NCBI RefSeq assembly: GCF_018476645.1
Contig: NZ_JAHCTB010000001.1
Location: 124,001 to 188,000 of the forward strand
From: Aequorivita echinoideorum
Lineage (GTDB): Bacteria; Bacteroidota; Bacteroidia; Flavobacteriales; Flavobacteriaceae
Direction: 5' to 3'
DNA length: 64,000 bases
The position numbers were made by a program, and so were the translations under genes. The first letter of the stretch is position 1. The number at the start of each line of letters is the position of its first letter. Of the stretch, positions 35,463 to 42,408 are shown piece after piece. The notes under the pieces were generated by a model. It ran no database searches. It was not told the DNA's origin and saw nothing but the letters and a program-made list of their open reading frames with translations.

Positions 35463-35648
35463 TTATTCCAAATTTTCCAGCGCCATTTCCATGTCGATTC
35501 CACTTTCAAGCACGGGCTTGAACCAATCTCCAGTTTGCGCGATGCGCGCAGGCATATTTTTAAAGTTGAAGTCCAAAATTTCAACACCTTTTTTCAACTC
35601 ATTCCAAGACACGGGCGCGGAAACTGTCGCACCGGGTTTTTCTTTAAA
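35463..35648 (-). pseudogene. C-terminal remnant of a LigD-type polymerase domain
   Basis: The minus strand encodes 61 codons ending at TAA 35463-35465: FKEKPGATVSAPVSWNELKK, then GVEILDFNFKNMPARIAQTG and DWFKPVLESGIDMEMALENL. This matches the end of the LigD primase-polymerase domain used in bacterial non-homologous end joining, where PGATVSAPL-W-EV, then DF-I-x-x-P-R, then GD-F-PVL are typical. The frame stays open a little further upstream without matching the family, and then meets the terminator of the M56 gene. No start codon, Ku gene, ligase or rest of the polymerase is nearby, so it is a remnant. The rest of the 472-bp gap (35312-35783) holds this and the terminator. Confidence 0.7.
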
Positions 35649-35727
35649 ATTAAAAAACTTACACGGCAGAAGTTTGATTTGTATTGCTATTATCTAACCA
35701 ATAATTTTAAATCGATTTCAAATAAAA

Positions 35728-35760
35728 AATCCGCAACGGAAATTATCTCCGTCACGGATT
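35728..35760 (-). terminator. Intrinsic terminator of the M56/BlaI operon
   Basis: AATCCG and ACGGA pair with TCCGT and CGGATT, with a CA/CA internal loop and a TTATC-type loop. On the minus strand the stem is followed by TTTTTATTTG. It lies 24 bp past the M56 stop. Confidence 0.75.
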
Positions 35761-35783
35761 ATTATATAGTTAGGGTCGGGGCG

Positions 35784-37520
35784 TTATTCTACCTTTGTAG
35801 TGATAATGATTACGCCACTTTTACCTTCAGCTTTATCTTTGTACAGCGCCTGTGCTTTTTTGCCTTTTAAAATATTCACGGATTCAATTTTTTCTGGATT
35901 CAGTTTATTCACAACTTCCTCACTCACCTCTTCCCCATCCAGAATGTAAAGTGCATTATCCAAACTGAATTTGGCAGCGGAGTCTTGTGTGTTATTTGCG
36001 CGGCGGCGGCGTCTTTCGTTTCTTCTTTCCTCCATTTGGCGGCGCATTTCATCAGAGCGTTTCTGCATTTCGGCTTCTCGTTGCTCGATATTTTTCATCA
36101 TCTCCTCTCTTCGCGTTTCAGCTTCTCGGCGCATTTCCTCTCTTCTTTCCTGCATTTCGGCCCGTCTTTCATCGCTATCAGTTATAGCTCCGTTACCCTG
36201 CACAACTTTATTGGTAGCAGAAGTTATCCCAAACTGCCCCTCTTCGGTTCTAAAAATCACTATTTCAGAAATACCTTTTGTTTGATTCACTGAATAGCTG
36301 TTTTGATTGTTTCCCACCAAATCCTTCACTTCCAGATTGATGCCGATAATTTCTCCACTTGTATTGTAAAATACAGAATTCAATTTCAGGATAACATCAT
36401 AATTTTCTTTTAAATCTGCTGCAATGGTTTCAATTTCAGCTTTGGTCGCAGTATTCGGGATTATTTTCTGAAATGCCTTTCCGCCAACATTATTATCTGA
36501 ATTATTTTTTTCTGAAGTCATAACTTTTTGTGGACTTGCCGTTGATGAAGTTGAAATTGCAGTAGCTTTTGAAATTTCGGTTGTTTTAAAACCATCTTTA
36601 TCCGTTTGATCCTGCGTAACTCCATCAGTAATTTTCGGCGAAACTTTGGTTTGATACGTTACATTTTCCCTCACGTTGAAGCTATATAAAAATACAGCAA
36701 TTGCAGGCAAAATCAATAACATTTTCAATTGGTTGAGGCTGCTGGAAGATTTTTTGTTAAGCATAAGTATTCGTTTTTTGGTGAATGAATGATAAAATGT
36801 ATGCGTTAGTGCCGGAGCCGCAGCAAATGTTGCGGCTTTTACCAGCGTAAGTTGATATAATTTAACGTTTTCTGAATTTTTGGAAGCCGATGCATCTGCG
36901 AGGAATTCCAAATTCTGTTCCAAAGATTTTTTATATAGCCAAGCAAACGGATTGAACCACTGCGCCACGAGCATTAATTGCATAAGCATCATATCCATAC
37001 TATGCAACTGCTTGGCGTGCGCCTGCTCGTGATTCAGTATCATTTGAAGTTCCTTCGAGCTGTGCTGCCCGGGATCAAAAACAATATAGTTGAAAAATGA
37101 AAAGGGCGTTTTAAGACCGTTTATGTGAATGTATCGAAATCCAGCTTGATCTATTTTTTTATTTTTTAAAATGAAATTTGATATGGTGTAAAATTTTCGC
37201 AGAAAATTGAAAAACATCACTACGCAGCCCAAAATGTAAATCAGAAGTGCGAGCTGCCAAAAATCGAAATGTGTTATTTCTGAAGGAATTTCGGTGTTGG
37301 TTTCCAATTCATTTAAATTTAAATGGCTTAAATCCAGAGCCTTCTTATAAACAGTTCTAGTAAAAACAATGGCCGGAACAAACAATGAAGCAACCAGTCC
37401 AAACATCAGGAAAAATCTATTCGCTTTAAAAAAAGTTTCCTTTTGCAGAAAAAGCCTGTAAACAAAGAAGAAAAATCCCAGAATGGCGGCGCTTTTCAAG
37501 ATGTAACTGATTGTTTCCAT
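35784..37520 (-). CDS. M56 (BlaR1-type) membrane metallopeptidase with plug-like C-terminal domain
   Basis: A 578-residue sensor protease. N-terminal membrane helices (about 8-22, 36-53, 90-108) surround the M56 domain with the zinc motif HEQAH (His164, Glu165, His168) and the downstream EFLADASAS segment. Another helix (about 255-275) precedes a periplasmic tail. That tail contains a very charged Arg/Glu coiled coil (about 425-500, repeats like RREEMRREAE) and ends in a TonB-plug-like segment (LYILDGEEVSEEVVNKLNPE, then SVNILKGKKAQALYKDK, SGVIIITTK). BlaR1 proteases inactivate the BlaI repressor, whose gene lies 1 bp upstream. The penicillin-binding sensor domain of staphylococcal BlaR1 is absent, so the signal is probably not a beta-lactam. 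Confidence 0.92.
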   Translation of the reverse strand: METISYILKSAAILGFFFFVYRLFLQKETFFKANRFFLMFGLVASLFVPAIVFTRTVYKKALDLSHLNLNELETNTEIPSEITHFDFWQLALLIYILGCVVMFFNFLRKFYTISNFILKNKKIDQAGFRYIHINGLKTPFSFFNYIVFDPGQHSSKELQMILNHEQAHAKQLHSMDMMLMQLMLVAQWFNPFAWLYKKSLEQNLEFLADASASKNSENVKLYQLTLVKAATFAAAPALTHTFYHSFTKKRILMLNKKSSSSLNQLKMLLILPAIAVFLYSFNVRENVTYQTKVSPKITDGVTQDQTDKDGFKTTEISKATAISTSSTASPQKVMTSEKNNSDNNVGGKAFQKIIPNTATKAEIETIAADLKENYDVILKLNSVFYNTSGEIIGINLEVKDLVGNNQNSYSVNQTKGISEIVIFRTEEGQFGITSATNKVVQGNGAITDSDERRAEMQERREEMRREAETRREEMMKNIEQREAEMQKRSDEMRRQMEERRNERRRRRANNTQDSAAKFSLDNALYILDGEEVSEEVVNKLNPEKIESVNILKGKKAQALYKDKAEGKSGVIIITTKVE

Positions 37521-37521
37521 A

Positions 37522-37881
37522 TTAATTTTTGTTTTCTATGATGGCCAGAATTTCGCGTAACTCTTCAGCAGTAATTTTTTCTTCCTTGGCAAAAAATGAG
37601 ACCATATCTTTATAAGAACTGTCAAAAAACCTGCGCGTTGCTTCATTCCAAAACTTTTTTCCGTACTCTTCGCGGCTTACCGTAGGGAAATATTGATGCG
37701 TTTTCCCAAATGCCTGATGGCCCACAAAACCTTTTTCCTCCAAGTTTCTAACGATTGTGGAAACCGTGTTGTAATGAAGACTTTTATCCTCAAGCGCAGC
37801 CTGAACTTGTTTTATAAATGCTTTTTCCAGTTGCCAAAGCACGTGCATAATTTCCTCTTCTTTGTTCGTTAGTTTTTCCAT
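37522..37881 (-). CDS. BlaI/MecI/CopY-family repressor
   Basis: A 119-residue winged-helix repressor. The DNA-binding domain (about 5-75) has LTNKEEEIMHVLWQLEKAFI and HYNTVSTIVRNLEEKGFVGH. The C-terminal dimerisation part carries the region where partner proteases usually cut (about 90-115). It forms an operon with the M56 protease and is preceded by two 16-bp dyads that overlap its promoter, so it is very probably autorepressed. The protease would relieve repression after an envelope signal. The target genes besides this operon are unknown. Confidence 0.94.
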   Translation of the reverse strand: MEKLTNKEEEIMHVLWQLEKAFIKQVQAALEDKSLHYNTVSTIVRNLEEKGFVGHQAFGKTHQYFPTVSREEYGKKFWNEATRRFFDSSYKDMVSFFAKEEKITAEELREILAIIENKN

Positions 37882-37918
37882 TTATTGTGGGGATATTTCT
37901 TTTAAATGTAACAGATTT

Positions 37919-37963
37919 CAAACTTATAACTAAAAATATAGTTTTGCAACTATTTTTATAGTT
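37919..37963 (-). promoter_or_regulatory. Promoter with tandem BlaI-type operator dyads
   Basis: On the minus strand TTG (37947-37949), 20 bp, then TAAGTTTG (37919-37926) form a perfect Bacteroidota promoter. Two 16-bp dyads lie on it: AACTAAAAATATAGTT (37928-37943, between the -33 and -7 boxes) and AACTATTTTTATAGTT (37948-37963, a perfect palindrome covering the -33 box). Their centres are 20 bp apart, two helical turns, so two repressor dimers would sit on one face of the DNA. Confidence 0.8.
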
Positions 37964-37984
37964 ATTTTAAAATCCATTGTAAAT

Positions 37985-38012
37985 AAGACCGAAACCTTTT
38001 GGTTTCGGTCTT
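37985..38012. terminator. Intrinsic terminator of the surface lipoprotein gene
   Basis: AAGACCGAAACC pairs perfectly with GGTTTCGGTCTT around a TTTT loop, 23 bp past the stop of the minus-strand gene at 38035. The T tract after the stem is short (TTATTTAC), so termination may be partial. Confidence 0.7.
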
Positions 38013-38034
38013 GGCTAATTCAATTAAACCATGA

Positions 38035-38583
38035 TTATTGTTGTCTAATTTTTGCCCTAAAGCTTCCATTGGAAACTTGTATGCCAGGTCTATCTGGGTC
38101 TATTACGTGTTCCGCGGAAAAACTGAAAGTTCCAATTACTTCGGTATCATTTATTTCTGAAATTGTTAGGGAACCAGAAGCTTCCAAACCATATTCGTTG
38201 TCATTGGTCGTATTTGTATATATAACCGAAAATCCACTTCCATCAAGAAACTCGGCAGCATTTCCTATGGGATAGTTGCCCGGTGTGGGTCTGTCCAAGG
38301 GCCCATTAATAGAGCTTCTATAAAAGGTTAAACTGAAAGTCTGCACGCCTCCATCGTTATCAAACATATTGATAATTTGCGGTGTCGTTGTCTGCTGTTC
38401 CATTTCTATAAAATTGGCAAACCCGGTTTTATTTCCTGTTATATCGCCAGATAGTGTAAAATTAACTTCACCCATATCGTTTTGGGGTTCGCTATCATTA
38501 TTATCATCATTGTTGCAACTTCCAAGAATTAGCAAAGCTGTAAGTGCAACCATCCATTTTTTTAATTTGAATAGGTTTTTCAT
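38035..38583 (-). CDS. DUF6252-like lipoprotein
   Basis: A 182-residue lipoprotein with lipobox LILGSC (Cys23) and an acidic NNDDNNDSEPQND stretch. The mature part is beta-rich (FSLTFYRSSINGP, GSLTISEINDTEVIGTFSFS, FRAKIRQ) and resembles the lipoprotein encoded at 8445-8966, with the same order of a repeated TISE-x-x-x-T-x-x-GTF strand near the C-terminal end. It belongs to a flavobacterial family of unknown function. It is followed by a terminator and preceded, 18 bp away, by a porin-like gene, so the two probably share a transcript. Confidence 0.75.
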   Translation of the reverse strand: MKNLFKLKKWMVALTALLILGSCNNDDNNDSEPQNDMGEVNFTLSGDITGNKTGFANFIEMEQQTTTPQIINMFDNDGGVQTFSLTFYRSSINGPLDRPTPGNYPIGNAAEFLDGSGFSVIYTNTTNDNEYGLEASGSLTISEINDTEVIGTFSFSAEHVIDPDRPGIQVSNGSFRAKIRQQ

Positions 38584-38601
38584 TTTGAATGTTTTAAAGA
38601 T

Positions 38602-39093
38602 TTATAAAAGAAATTTTACGCCGCCCGAAACTACAAGTTGACCGGGATCCATAATTACATATTTAAGCTCAGCAAATGGAAGTATGTTTCCATCTAGATT
38701 GAAATCTACCCCAGCTCCCAAATTCAAGCCTATATTTCCGTCGCTACCTTCACTGCCAAAGTCAAACCCGTCAATCTCAACACTCACATGAGTGTAATTG
38801 AGTCCGGCAAGTGCATACAGATTTACGCTTTCTGTTGGCAAAACTGTATAGTGTACATCGCCATTCAATTCCCACCAATTCAGTTTTACTGAATTTTCAT
38901 TTTTTGGGAGATAGTAAATGAAAGAAGGCACCACACTCAAATTTTCGATAATTCCAAATTCAGCATTCACACCAATTCCCAGATTTTCAATTTCAGAGCC
39001 GTATGCCAAAAAACCTCCCAGTTTTATGTCATTCTGTGCGTAGATTATTCCACCGAAGGCAATTAAAATAATTGTCAATAGTTGTTTTTTCAT
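38602..39093 (-). CDS. Small outer-membrane beta-barrel protein
   Basis: A 163-residue protein with a signal peptide (MKKQLLTIILIAFGGIIYAQ) and alternating strands such as NLSVVPSFIYYLP, NWWELNGDVHYTVLP, NLYALAGLNYTHVSVEI and GNIGLNLGAGVDFNL, consistent with an eight-stranded OmpX/OmpW-like barrel. It ends in VSGGVKFLL, the usual hydrophobic C terminus for outer membrane insertion. No substrate or specific function is evident. Confidence 0.85.
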   Translation of the reverse strand: MKKQLLTIILIAFGGIIYAQNDIKLGGFLAYGSEIENLGIGVNAEFGIIENLSVVPSFIYYLPKNENSVKLNWWELNGDVHYTVLPTESVNLYALAGLNYTHVSVEIDGFDFGSEGSDGNIGLNLGAGVDFNLDGNILPFAELKYVIMDPGQLVVSGGVKFLL

Positions 39094-39114
39094 AAATGTT
39101 AAAAATATTAGTGA

Positions 39115-39888
39115 TTAATTATAGTCCGCAGTGTCCAGCGTTACCTTATTCTGCTTTAATGATATGGCCTCCATTGTGCCTGAATTTTTAGGCTTTTTCT
39201 TATCCATATTTTCTACGTATAGTACAAGAACATCCTCATTATCGTTGAAATAATTTTTTAAAGGTGCGTATTGTTTATCAGATTTTGCCATTGCGTTGTT
39301 GCCCACTCCGGCCTCTTGGGTATAATACAAGATGATTCGGTGCGTTTTGTTTTCCAATTGCTTTCCAGTTGCTGGGAAGCCCAAAATGGTTTTCTGTGGA
39401 AGATCTGTAACGGTGTAGTCCTCTATTTTTTCATCATTTTTTCCACTGTTTTTTATAGCAGTAGTATGAAGCATTTTTTGGCCAGATACATCCATAAACA
39501 TATAAACAAGTTCATTTTTGCCATCCACCACATTTATAACGGTACTGTTATCCACTTTAGTTACCATACCAATGTAATCTGCATTTGATTTTAGGTACAT
39601 AACCATGGGCAAAGACTGCCCATCTGTGGTAAGCTGCATTTTATATTCATAATCAAATTCAAACTTCCTATCTGGAATTACTGACTTTTCGCTTTCCTTT
39701 TTTTCAAAATCCAAGGCGCCATCCATTGCGCCATCTACATTTTTTGTAGTTTCTTTTTCGCTCTTATTAAGGACTGTATTTTCAGTAGCGTTTACAACGC
39801 GCTCCTTTAATTTCTTGAAGAATTGGGCTTGTGCCGCCGTAGATAATAAAAGGAAATAAATGAAAATACATTTTACAAAAGTTTTCAT
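39115..39888 (-). CDS. DUF4412-like exported protein
   Basis: A 257-residue protein. I start it at ATG 39888 (MKTFVKCIFIYFLLLSTAAQ, cleaved near AQAQ); an earlier frame-open ATG gives a polar leader. After a basic linker (FFKKLKERVVNATENTV) it has the DUF4412 domain at about 75-240, with FEFDYEYKMQLTTDGQSLPM, YIGMVTKVDNSTVINVVDGK and TVTDLPQKTILGFPATGKQL. Family members are exported proteins of unknown role in Bacteroidota. It is the first gene of a minus-strand group with the porin and lipoprotein genes (21 and 18 bp gaps). Confidence 0.82.
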   Translation of the reverse strand: MKTFVKCIFIYFLLLSTAAQAQFFKKLKERVVNATENTVLNKSEKETTKNVDGAMDGALDFEKKESEKSVIPDRKFEFDYEYKMQLTTDGQSLPMVMYLKSNADYIGMVTKVDNSTVINVVDGKNELVYMFMDVSGQKMLHTTAIKNSGKNDEKIEDYTVTDLPQKTILGFPATGKQLENKTHRIILYYTQEAGVGNNAMAKSDKQYAPLKNYFNDNEDVLVLYVENMDKKKPKNSGTMEAISLKQNKVTLDTADYN

Positions 39889-40154
39889 ACTGTCTGGTTT
39901 TAGAAGTTTCTTGGAGCAAAATTGAATGACTTTCAAAGAATCTAAAATTGAAATTGTACCACAGGTTTATATTTATGTAACAACTGCAGAAAAGAATTAA
40001 AACTCACACCTATTAAAAGAGACGCTTCAAAAAAAAGAGTTTCCGCCATTCATAATGGGAATAAATTGGATTGTACAGGATTTTTGTCTTTTCATAAAAA
40101 TTTCCAAACGCGCCATTGTTTTTTTCCTATTTTTAAAAATAAAGGCAAACGTAT

Positions 40155-40877
40155 ATGCTGAAAACCATACTCATAGATGACGAGGAGAATTCCTTGAAAA
40201 GTCTTTCTTGGGAACTTACCCAATTCTGTAATAATGTTTCTATTCTCAAAACATTTACAAAAGCTTCGGAAGGCATACTTTATTTGAAAAACAATTCTGT
40301 GGATTGTGTATTTCTAGATATTGAAATGCCCGAAATGGATGGCTTTAAATTTTTGGAATATTTTCCGGAAAGAAATTTTCAAGTTGTATTTGTTACTGCT
40401 TACCACCAATATGCCATAAAGGCCATTAAACAACAAGCCATTGATTACCTGCTGAAACCTGTAGATGCGGACGACCTTATAATTACCGTTGAAAAAATAA
40501 AAAAAAGACTGAAGGACCAAGCCAGTTGGCAACGAATTGAAGAGCGCCTATTTGCTCTGCCGGAAAAGCGCATAACCATCCCCGTGGACGGCAAACTCGT
40601 GTTTCTATCTGCCAGTGATATTCTTTATTGTGAAAGTGACGGTAATTATTGCAAAATATTTACGGAAGACCAAAAACACATTTTTGTAACAAAAAAATTG
40701 AAGGAAATACATCAACTTTTGCCGGGAGAACTTTTTTTCAGGGTTCACAAAAGTTATGTGGTGAATCTTCAAAAAATAAAGGAATATTTAAAGACCGATG
40801 GATATTTGGTAGTTGGCAACCATAAAAAAATTCCAGTTTCACGCACCAAAAAAGCAACTTTTCTCGACAGTCTTTAA
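40155..40877 (+). CDS. LytTR-family response regulator
   Basis: A 240-residue regulator. The receiver domain (1-120) has acidic D8-D9-E10, phospho-acceptor Asp55 (VFLDIEMPEMDG), Thr81 and Lys101 (LLKPV). The LytTR DNA-binding domain (about 135-238) has the typical FLSASDILYCESDGNYCKIF and FRVHKSYVVNLQKIKEYLKT. It is joined to the LytS-type kinase gene by a 3-bp gap. LytTR proteins usually bind direct repeats in promoter regions; I did not find a convincing one in this window. Confidence 0.95.
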   Translation: MLKTILIDDEENSLKSLSWELTQFCNNVSILKTFTKASEGILYLKNNSVDCVFLDIEMPEMDGFKFLEYFPERNFQVVFVTAYHQYAIKAIKQQAIDYLLKPVDADDLIITVEKIKKRLKDQASWQRIEERLFALPEKRITIPVDGKLVFLSASDILYCESDGNYCKIFTEDQKHIFVTKKLKEIHQLLPGELFFRVHKSYVVNLQKIKEYLKTDGYLVVGNHKKIPVSRTKKATFLDSL

Positions 40878-40880
40878 AGT

Positions 40881-42347
40881 ATGGATTTTGTCCCCTACAT
40901 ATTTTTTTGGCACCTATCCATTTCGGCTATTTTAATTTTATGCACAATTAGCTGCATCATAGGCAATTATAGCAAGGAAAAAAGTTTTCTCCTGTATTCA
41001 TTTTATAGTTTTTTTCTTTTCGTTTTTTTGGTTAGGGAATCTCCCTACGACATTGGTATTCAAAAATTTCTTATTCAAAACAATGTAATTCAGCTGCATT
41101 GGTATTTACAGGTAATTTATAATTGTGCCTATTTTTTGTTTTTTGTCACATTTTTGGATATAAAAAAGTTTCAGCCAAAATTTTATAAATGGATTACCCA
41201 ATTTGTGGCTACATCGTTTTCCTTGGGAACGTTGACATTACTTTACAGTTTCATTGCAGGCGACAGCGATTTCTATCGCTATTTTTTCATTTATCTCTTT
41301 ACGCCTATTATGTTTTTATTGGCTCTGTACACAGTTTACAGGGCGCTTAAATTGCCTGGCAATTTGAAATATTTTATATGCATAGGCAGTCTTAGTTACA
41401 TTGTGCTGGCCGTTATGGCTCTCATATTTGCCCTAAGCGGAATAGCTTCTGTAAATACGGCTCTTTTTCTTTTTTATTTGGGAATTTTGATTGAAAATCT
41501 AGTATTTGCGCTTGGTCTTGCCTATAAAGTGAAAGTTATAAACCAAGCCAGATTATTTCAAATAAATGAAAACCAAAAAATAAAAAATGAACAGCACGAA
41601 CTGCTGTCCCAAGCGCTCAGGGCAAAAGAGCACGAGGTTCTGCAATTAACGGCAAAGGCTGAAGAGGAACGTATCGCAAAAATAAAAACCGAATTTGAGG
41701 GCGAGCTCCACCAATTGCACCTAACCTCGTTGCAGAGCCAGATGAATCCGCATTTCATATTCAATGCTCTTACATCCATCAAGGTTTTTCTTATAGAAAA
41801 TGATAAGGCACAGGCAATTTATTATTTGAACAAATTCTCGAAACTCATCCGGAAAATTTTGGAAAGCTCGCGTATTGAAACCGTGACGCTTGCTGAAGAA
41901 TTGGAAATTATTAAATTGTACGTAGGCATAGAAAACATACGCTTTTCTGAAGCATTACATTTTAAAATTGAAGTTGGGGATGCGGTTGATATTTCCCGTA
42001 TCAAAATGCCTCCACTCATATTGCAGCCATTTGTGGAAAACGCACTCTGGCATGGATTGATGCCAAAAGATGGAAAAAAGAGTCTTACAATTTTCCTTAA
42101 AAAGAATCAAAATAGCACAATACTTGAAATTCAAGATAATGGAATCGGGCGCGACGCCTCCCAAAAAAACCGAATGCAAAAGGCATTTAAAAAAGATTCT
42201 CTTGGTCTATCGCTTAGCAACGAACGCTTAAAATACTTTAATAAAAAACAGGGTCTTGACTATTTCTTTGAAATAAAGGACTTAAAGAATACTGAAAACC
42301 AAAGCGAAGGTACCCAAGTGGTTTTCTATTTGAACGAAACCAAATAA
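40881..42347 (+). CDS. LytS-type sensor histidine kinase with 7-helix membrane domain
   Basis: A 488-residue kinase. Seven transmembrane helices (about 8-28, 35-50, 76-93, 108-126, 134-153, 163-187, 191-213) form a 7TMR-like sensor. A coiled coil follows (about 222-278). The His_kinase domain has phospho-acceptor His291 in QSQMNPHFIFNALTSI, and the HATPase domain (about 385-485) contains FVENALWHG, QDNGIGRDAS and SLGLSLSNERL. It pairs with the LytTR regulator 3 bp upstream. No extracellular sensor domain is present, so sensing probably occurs within the membrane region. Confidence 0.95.
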   Translation: MDFVPYIFFWHLSISAILILCTISCIIGNYSKEKSFLLYSFYSFFLFVFLVRESPYDIGIQKFLIQNNVIQLHWYLQVIYNCAYFLFFVTFLDIKKFQPKFYKWITQFVATSFSLGTLTLLYSFIAGDSDFYRYFFIYLFTPIMFLLALYTVYRALKLPGNLKYFICIGSLSYIVLAVMALIFALSGIASVNTALFLFYLGILIENLVFALGLAYKVKVINQARLFQINENQKIKNEQHELLSQALRAKEHEVLQLTAKAEEERIAKIKTEFEGELHQLHLTSLQSQMNPHFIFNALTSIKVFLIENDKAQAIYYLNKFSKLIRKILESSRIETVTLAEELEIIKLYVGIENIRFSEALHFKIEVGDAVDISRIKMPPLILQPFVENALWHGLMPKDGKKSLTIFLKKNQNSTILEIQDNGIGRDASQKNRMQKAFKKDSLGLSLSNERLKYFNKKQGLDYFFEIKDLKNTENQSEGTQVVFYLNETK

Positions 42348-42350
42348 TTT

Positions 42351-42382
42351 AAAAGCCTCCCGAAATTTCTTCCGAAAGGCTT
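42351..42382. terminator. Bidirectional terminator between convergent genes
   Basis: AAAAGCCT and AGGCTT pair around an imperfect inner CCCGAAATTTCTTCCGAA region, with T/A-rich flanks. It lies between the LytS kinase gene (plus) and the T9SS exoprotein gene (minus). Confidence 0.6.
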
Positions 42383-42408
42383 CTGCTAACAATCAAATTT
42401 AACGAGGT

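Noticed and set aside
35387-35587. A 66-residue minus-strand frame over the LigD remnant
   Set aside because: It is in a different frame from the recognisable LigD sequence and has a Trp/Lys-rich, unnatural composition.
40041-40154. A possible promoter upstream of the LytTR gene
   Set aside because: TTG and TATTTTTA elements occur, but the spacing (9 bp) is far from the 16-20 bp seen at the other promoters.
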